NCBI GenBank assembly: GCA_020027365.1
Contig: JAHRAJ010000093.1
Span: forward strand, 1-25,986
Source of the DNA: Cenarchaeum sp.
GTDB lineage: Archaea; Thermoproteota; Nitrososphaeria; Nitrososphaerales; Nitrosopumilaceae
Reading direction: 5' to 3'
DNA: 25,986 nt
Part shown: piece after piece, positions 23,354 to 25,986 of the stretch
Layout of the letters: each line of letters opens with the position of its first letter
Numbering within the stretch: the first letter of the stretch is position 1
The notes under the pieces: generated by a model
Told to the model about the DNA's origin: nothing
Database searches by the model: none
What the model saw: the letters and a program-made list of their open reading frames with translations, nothing else
Translations under genes and position numbers: made by a program

Positions 23354-23874
23354 ACCCGCACCACGCGGATGCACTGGTCAGCGGCATCTTTGCCGTGGCT
23401 GCAGCCGGGGAGTTGCAGGGTTTTACTGCGCCGACCTGTTCCAGCAAGGCACCTTGGAATTTTCATATATATATATAAGGCACAACGACGTCTGGGCAAA
23501 ACCCTGGCCAACTTGACGGCGTACCGGCGGGGGTTCTGTCAAGTTAGCGGGCGCTAGGCATATGGTTGGAGATATCTCCCAATCCGGCCGGATTTCCGCT
23601 CATATATACAATGAATAAAACATGCTTGCAAGATCGCCAACTACTTGATGGCGCTGAATGCCCGGTACATCGAAATGTCATCCTAAAACTCTGTAGAAAT
23701 ACAAACTGCCTGTAGGAGCACTGCTCGTGGAAGCCGGGCTCTGTAACGTTAGCGAGTGTTATGCACACCGTCCAAATGGGAAACGAGTATGATCCTTCGT
23801 CCGGCACCCATAAACTTTACAGAACCGGAAGCCATAAACTATATTAGAAATCACACCCATATGCAAACAATGAC
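23354..23874. other. 520-bp AT-richer, gene-poor island with palindromes and a strong TATA box
   Basis: No protein or known RNA is supported. The island has a long TATA element (23465-23478) and an 8-bp inverted repeat AACTTGAC/GTCAAGTT (23510-23517 and 23538-23545). Two adjacent perfect palindromes follow, GGAGATATCTCC (23568-23579) and AATCCGGCCGGATT (23581-23594). A 5-bp hairpin CGCCA/TGGCG lies at 23635-23653, and a direct repeat CCATAAACT at 23808 and 23832. A short structured RNA transcribed from the TATA box is possible but unproven. A minus-strand frame of 87 codons (23544-23807) shows no domain. Confidence 0.5.
23465..23478 (+). promoter_or_regulatory. Strong TATA element without a following gene
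   Basis: An uninterrupted ATATATATATATAA stretch is the most canonical TATA sequence in the window. No coding frame begins near the predicted start at about 23498. The first structure downstream is the 8-bp inverted repeat. Confidence 0.5.
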
Positions 23875-25041
23875 ATGAAAGACATCAATACAAAAACAAC
23901 AGCATCTCCACTCTCGTTGCTTGCCGCAGTGACCATCACCTGCCTTTTGCTCTCTTGTATGGGCGAGGCAGAGGCGTTCACCGACAGGTATCTTGTGGCG
24001 TGGGATGAAAAAGACACAGAGCTGCTTCAGGCAGAGGACGAGGTACACATGCTGCAGTCTATGCTCGGGACAAACCAGACCCTTTTGTCAGCGGAGCGAT
24101 CCGCACTGCAAGATCGAATATATGCATTAGAGTCAAAGATGCGGGATATCACCGCCGAAATGGACGAGATTGAACGCAATGGCATAGACTCGTTCAAGGT
24201 GGATCCGCAGACCGAAGCCAGACTGGTGGCCGCAGAGGCATTTCTGCACGAAAGGTATCTAGACAAGGAATCGCAGACATATGTGGGCAAAAACGACATC
24301 GTACTGGTCTTGGCAGACTTTCAGGACGAGAGGATGTACGTGCTGGTCGGCGGCACCGACTACACGCAAAAACGCGGCGATCTGATCGCCGACTTTCTTG
24401 CATCCGAGACTGGCGTCCCGGTAGAGGTCGAGTTTGGCGAGATGACCGAGATATCCCGTAAAACTAGGACGTCCAATTTTACCCCCCTGATCGGGGGGAT
24501 ATCGGTGGCCACAGCAGGTAAAGGCTTGGATGCCGATTCGACGCTGGGATTCAAGGCCGTGGATCGTAGAGGAAACACCGGGTTTGTCATACCCTCGCAC
24601 GTGGGAGTGGCCGGCGACGGGATATATCAGGCGGCCGGATCTAACAGACAGGTCGGAACCGTGACAGAGTCGCATCCACGAAACAGGTGCGACTGTGCGT
24701 TTGTCAGTTCCACCACCCCGGTATCGGACAAAATATTCAAGAACTACAGGCAGTCATACACCATCAACGACTATGCGGTGCAATCCGATCTTGTGGCTGG
24801 GACCATGCTGAAGAAGTCCGGCATCACCACGGGCACGACATCCGGGACGATTTTGAGGGACTGGAACGGTCAGGGACCACTCAGTGTTATGATGCACGTA
24901 GAGGGCGGGGATGGCGGGTCGCCAGTATTCAAGCCAAACGGCAACAACGCCGAGCTGTTCGGAATGCTGGTTGCAAAATACGAGACATTTGTAGCCGTAG
25001 AGCCGTATCCAAAGATCCAGTCCACGCTAGGCCTGCGATGA
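23875..25041 (+). CDS. Secreted trypsin-fold serine protease homologue with altered nucleophile motif
   Basis: The 388-residue protein has a signal peptide (about residues 1-34), a coiled-coil segment (about 48-100) and a chymotrypsin-fold domain from about residue 195. The triad positions are visible. His is in GFVIPSHVG and Asp in RCDCAFVSS. The nucleophile loop reads GGDGGSPVF, where the family has GDSGGP or GDSGSP. In that alignment the catalytic Ser is Gly, and a Ser lies two residues later. It may therefore be inactive, may use a shifted Ser, or may be a binding protein. Two cysteines flank the Asp (RCDC). A TATA-like AACTATATTA is about 32 nt upstream. Its stop overlaps the next gene's start. 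Confidence 0.75.
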   Translation: MKDINTKTTASPLSLLAAVTITCLLLSCMGEAEAFTDRYLVAWDEKDTELLQAEDEVHMLQSMLGTNQTLLSAERSALQDRIYALESKMRDITAEMDEIERNGIDSFKVDPQTEARLVAAEAFLHERYLDKESQTYVGKNDIVLVLADFQDERMYVLVGGTDYTQKRGDLIADFLASETGVPVEVEFGEMTEISRKTRTSNFTPLIGGISVATAGKGLDADSTLGFKAVDRRGNTGFVIPSHVGVAGDGIYQAAGSNRQVGTVTESHPRNRCDCAFVSSTTPVSDKIFKNYRQSYTINDYAVQSDLVAGTMLKKSGITTGTTSGTILRDWNGQGPLSVMMHVEGGDGGSPVFKPNGNNAELFGMLVAKYETFVAVEPYPKIQSTLGLR

Positions 25042-25646
25042 TGCAACATACCCTTCACCTTTTTATATTTTTACTGATGCTCGCGTGCGGTGCAGCGCAC
25101 GCCCAGGGGTTTGCCAACACGCAGGTGGTGGACACGGCGTGGGAGGGCCTGCCGGTCGTGATGACGTCATACCGGGGCACGTACTCTTACGATCCCGCGG
25201 ATCACTCGCACGAGGTTACCTTTGACGGGGCATACAACGGGACGACGTTTTACCTAAAGATTCCGCGGGGCCTTCCCGCGATGGTGCCCACGCAGGAATC
25301 CCTCGAGATGTACCCGGATTACCGCGTGGAGGTGGGCATCTTTGCCGACCGCGGCGACGGCGACGCCGTCTCGTACGAGACAGACTGCTTTGTGACCTAC
25401 GCCGTCCCGTCCGCGGGGGCTAGTTTTATCATGGCTGTATATGGCCACATACTCACGGTAGAGGTGGAGTCCGCCCCCGGGCGCGTCCCGCCCGCCTGCC
25501 ACGGCATATACGACGCCGTCGCACGGGCCGGCGGACTGGCGGGGTGCGACTCTGAGCGCGTCCCGCAGCTGAACAGCAGGCTAAGGGAGGTGTGCGTCTA
25601 CCCGGAATCCGTATCCGTGCTGTTTTCCAGGGGGTATCTGCTGTGA
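25038..25646 (+). CDS. Secreted protein of unknown function, coupled to the protease homologue, 202 aa
   Basis: The start codon overlaps the protease-homologue stop (ATGA), so the two are co-expressed and probably translationally coupled. Tandem ATGs allow a start at 25038 or 25041. A signal peptide covers about residues 1-23 (hydrophobic LHLFIFLLMLACGAAHA). The mature part is beta-rich and acidic, with four cysteines (TDCFV, PACHG, AGCDS, EVCVY) that could form two disulfides. No membrane anchor is seen. No family was recognised. A role as partner, pro-domain-like chaperone or inhibitor of the upstream protein is only inferred from coupling and shared export. Confidence 0.65.
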   Translation: MMQHTLHLFIFLLMLACGAAHAQGFANTQVVDTAWEGLPVVMTSYRGTYSYDPADHSHEVTFDGAYNGTTFYLKIPRGLPAMVPTQESLEMYPDYRVEVGIFADRGDGDAVSYETDCFVTYAVPSAGASFIMAVYGHILTVEVESAPGRVPPACHGIYDAVARAGGLAGCDSERVPQLNSRLREVCVYPESVSVLFSRGYLL

Positions 25647-25986
25647 TCGCGCCGCGCCTGACGCGTTCGGCCTGACGGGATCAGCAGGATGCTGGTCGTC
25701 ATACCCAAGCGCACTGTTAAGTTGGTGGGAGTTTTCATAGATTGTTAAGTCAGGGTGCTTTATATACGAAAATTCTCAAAAAGCTGCCTTTGCAGGAATA
25801 AGTCAGAGTCGGTGCAATAACAATTCACACAAAACTCCCTGACTTTACAACCACGGTAAAAGATACCGCGGACTTAACCGTGCAGGCATATGATGATTCT
25901 GTAAAGTTGTCGGGATCTGACCTCGGAATCTAGATCGCAGTGTATAGTATAAAAAGGCAGGTTCGGACTGGATTGGGAAAAAATTC
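25647..25986. other. 340-bp terminal stretch with repeats, promoters and a coding remnant
   Basis: No complete gene is visible. The stretch contains direct repeats TGTTAAGT at 25715 and 25743, and a 9-bp inverted repeat AAGTCAGGG/CCCTGACTT at 25747-25755 and 25837-25845. A TATA-like TTTATATAC lies near 25759-25767, and a second TATA (TAGTATAAAAA) at about 25946-25956 probably serves a gene beyond the window edge. The open remnant at 25802-25933 is listed separately. Confidence 0.5.
25802..25933 (+). pseudogene. Start-less coding remnant, possibly of a repeat-type surface protein
   Basis: From a TAA at 25799 to a TAG at 25931 the frame is open for 43 codons but has no usual start codon. The last 29 residues are Thr/Asp/Val/Ser-rich (TVKDTADLTVQAYDDSVKL) with alternating hydrophobic positions, as in bacterial or archaeal beta-repeat surface proteins. 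This composition is unlike random translation of the surrounding DNA. It may be the decayed 3' end of a larger surface-protein gene. The assignment is tentative. Confidence 0.35.

Noticed and set aside
23544..23807. Minus-strand frame of 87 codons in the gene-poor island
   Set aside because: No promoter and no recognisable pattern, and it crosses the palindromes. It is too weak to call.
25890..25920. C/D-box-like pair (ATGATGA and CTGA)
   Set aside because: Internal C' and D boxes with proper spacing are missing, and the segment reads as a protein remnant.
1..25986. CRISPR array, transposase or integrase
   Set aside because: No regularly spaced direct repeats, DDE/tyrosine-recombinase motifs or tRNA attachment sites were seen.

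Overview
The window looks like chromosome from a GC-rich ammonia-oxidising archaeon (Nitrososphaerota/Thaumarchaeota), most like Cenarchaeum. This is inferred from gene content and promoter style, not from a database match. The archaeal markers are aRF1 with NIKS and GGQ motifs, a SUI1/aIF1 factor, CofC and CofD for coenzyme F420, a geranylgeranyl-reductase-family flavoprotein, a PEFG-CTERM surface protein, a membrane protein with a cysteine-rich tail, and TATA boxes about 26 nt upstream of start codons. That spacing implies that most first genes are transcribed leaderless.

Layout. 1-458 has no convincing gene, then a small Cys-rich zinc-type protein. 660-3059 (minus) is a two-gene unit of a His-rich membrane-anchored protein and dihydroxy-acid dehydratase (ilvD). 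A HIT hydrolase follows (plus), then aRF1 (minus). 5164-6611 (minus) holds a DUF4443-type regulator translationally coupled to a membrane-anchored DsbA-like thioredoxin. Divergent from it is cbtB-cbtA, a putative cobalt transporter. 7885-8568 is a tandem pair of paralogous winged-helix regulators with a palindrome over the promoter. 8728-10341 is a PEFG-anchored protein with an FTR1-type extracellular module and its own palindromic operator candidate. 10585-12079 is aIF1 followed by a CPBP membrane protease. 12235-13816 (minus) is cofD-cofC.

13913-15355 encodes a secreted/membrane protein with a Cys-rich cytoplasmic tail. The apparently empty stretch 15383-15672 (minus) contains the RNase P RNA gene, recognisable from conserved regions CR-I, III, IV and V, a compensated P4 helix and closing helix P1. 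A methyltransferase gene lies upstream of it and its last codons form the rnpB TATA box. 16555-19551 is a 998-residue secreted protein with three beta-sandwich modules and helical linkers. Then come the reductase-family flavoprotein, a small zinc protein, a 41-residue membrane peptide, a beta-hydroxyacid dehydrogenase with an unknown partner, and a C2H2 zinc-finger protein.

From about 23354 to the end the sequence is more AT-rich and accessory in character. It has a 520-bp gene-poor island with palindromes, a secreted trypsin-fold protein whose expected catalytic serine is glycine, a translationally coupled secreted partner of unknown function, and a degenerate coding remnant. The best candidates for undescribed biology are this protease-like/partner pair, the palindrome-controlled PEFG/FTR1-like protein, the DUF4443-cbtBA arrangement and the Cys-tail protein.
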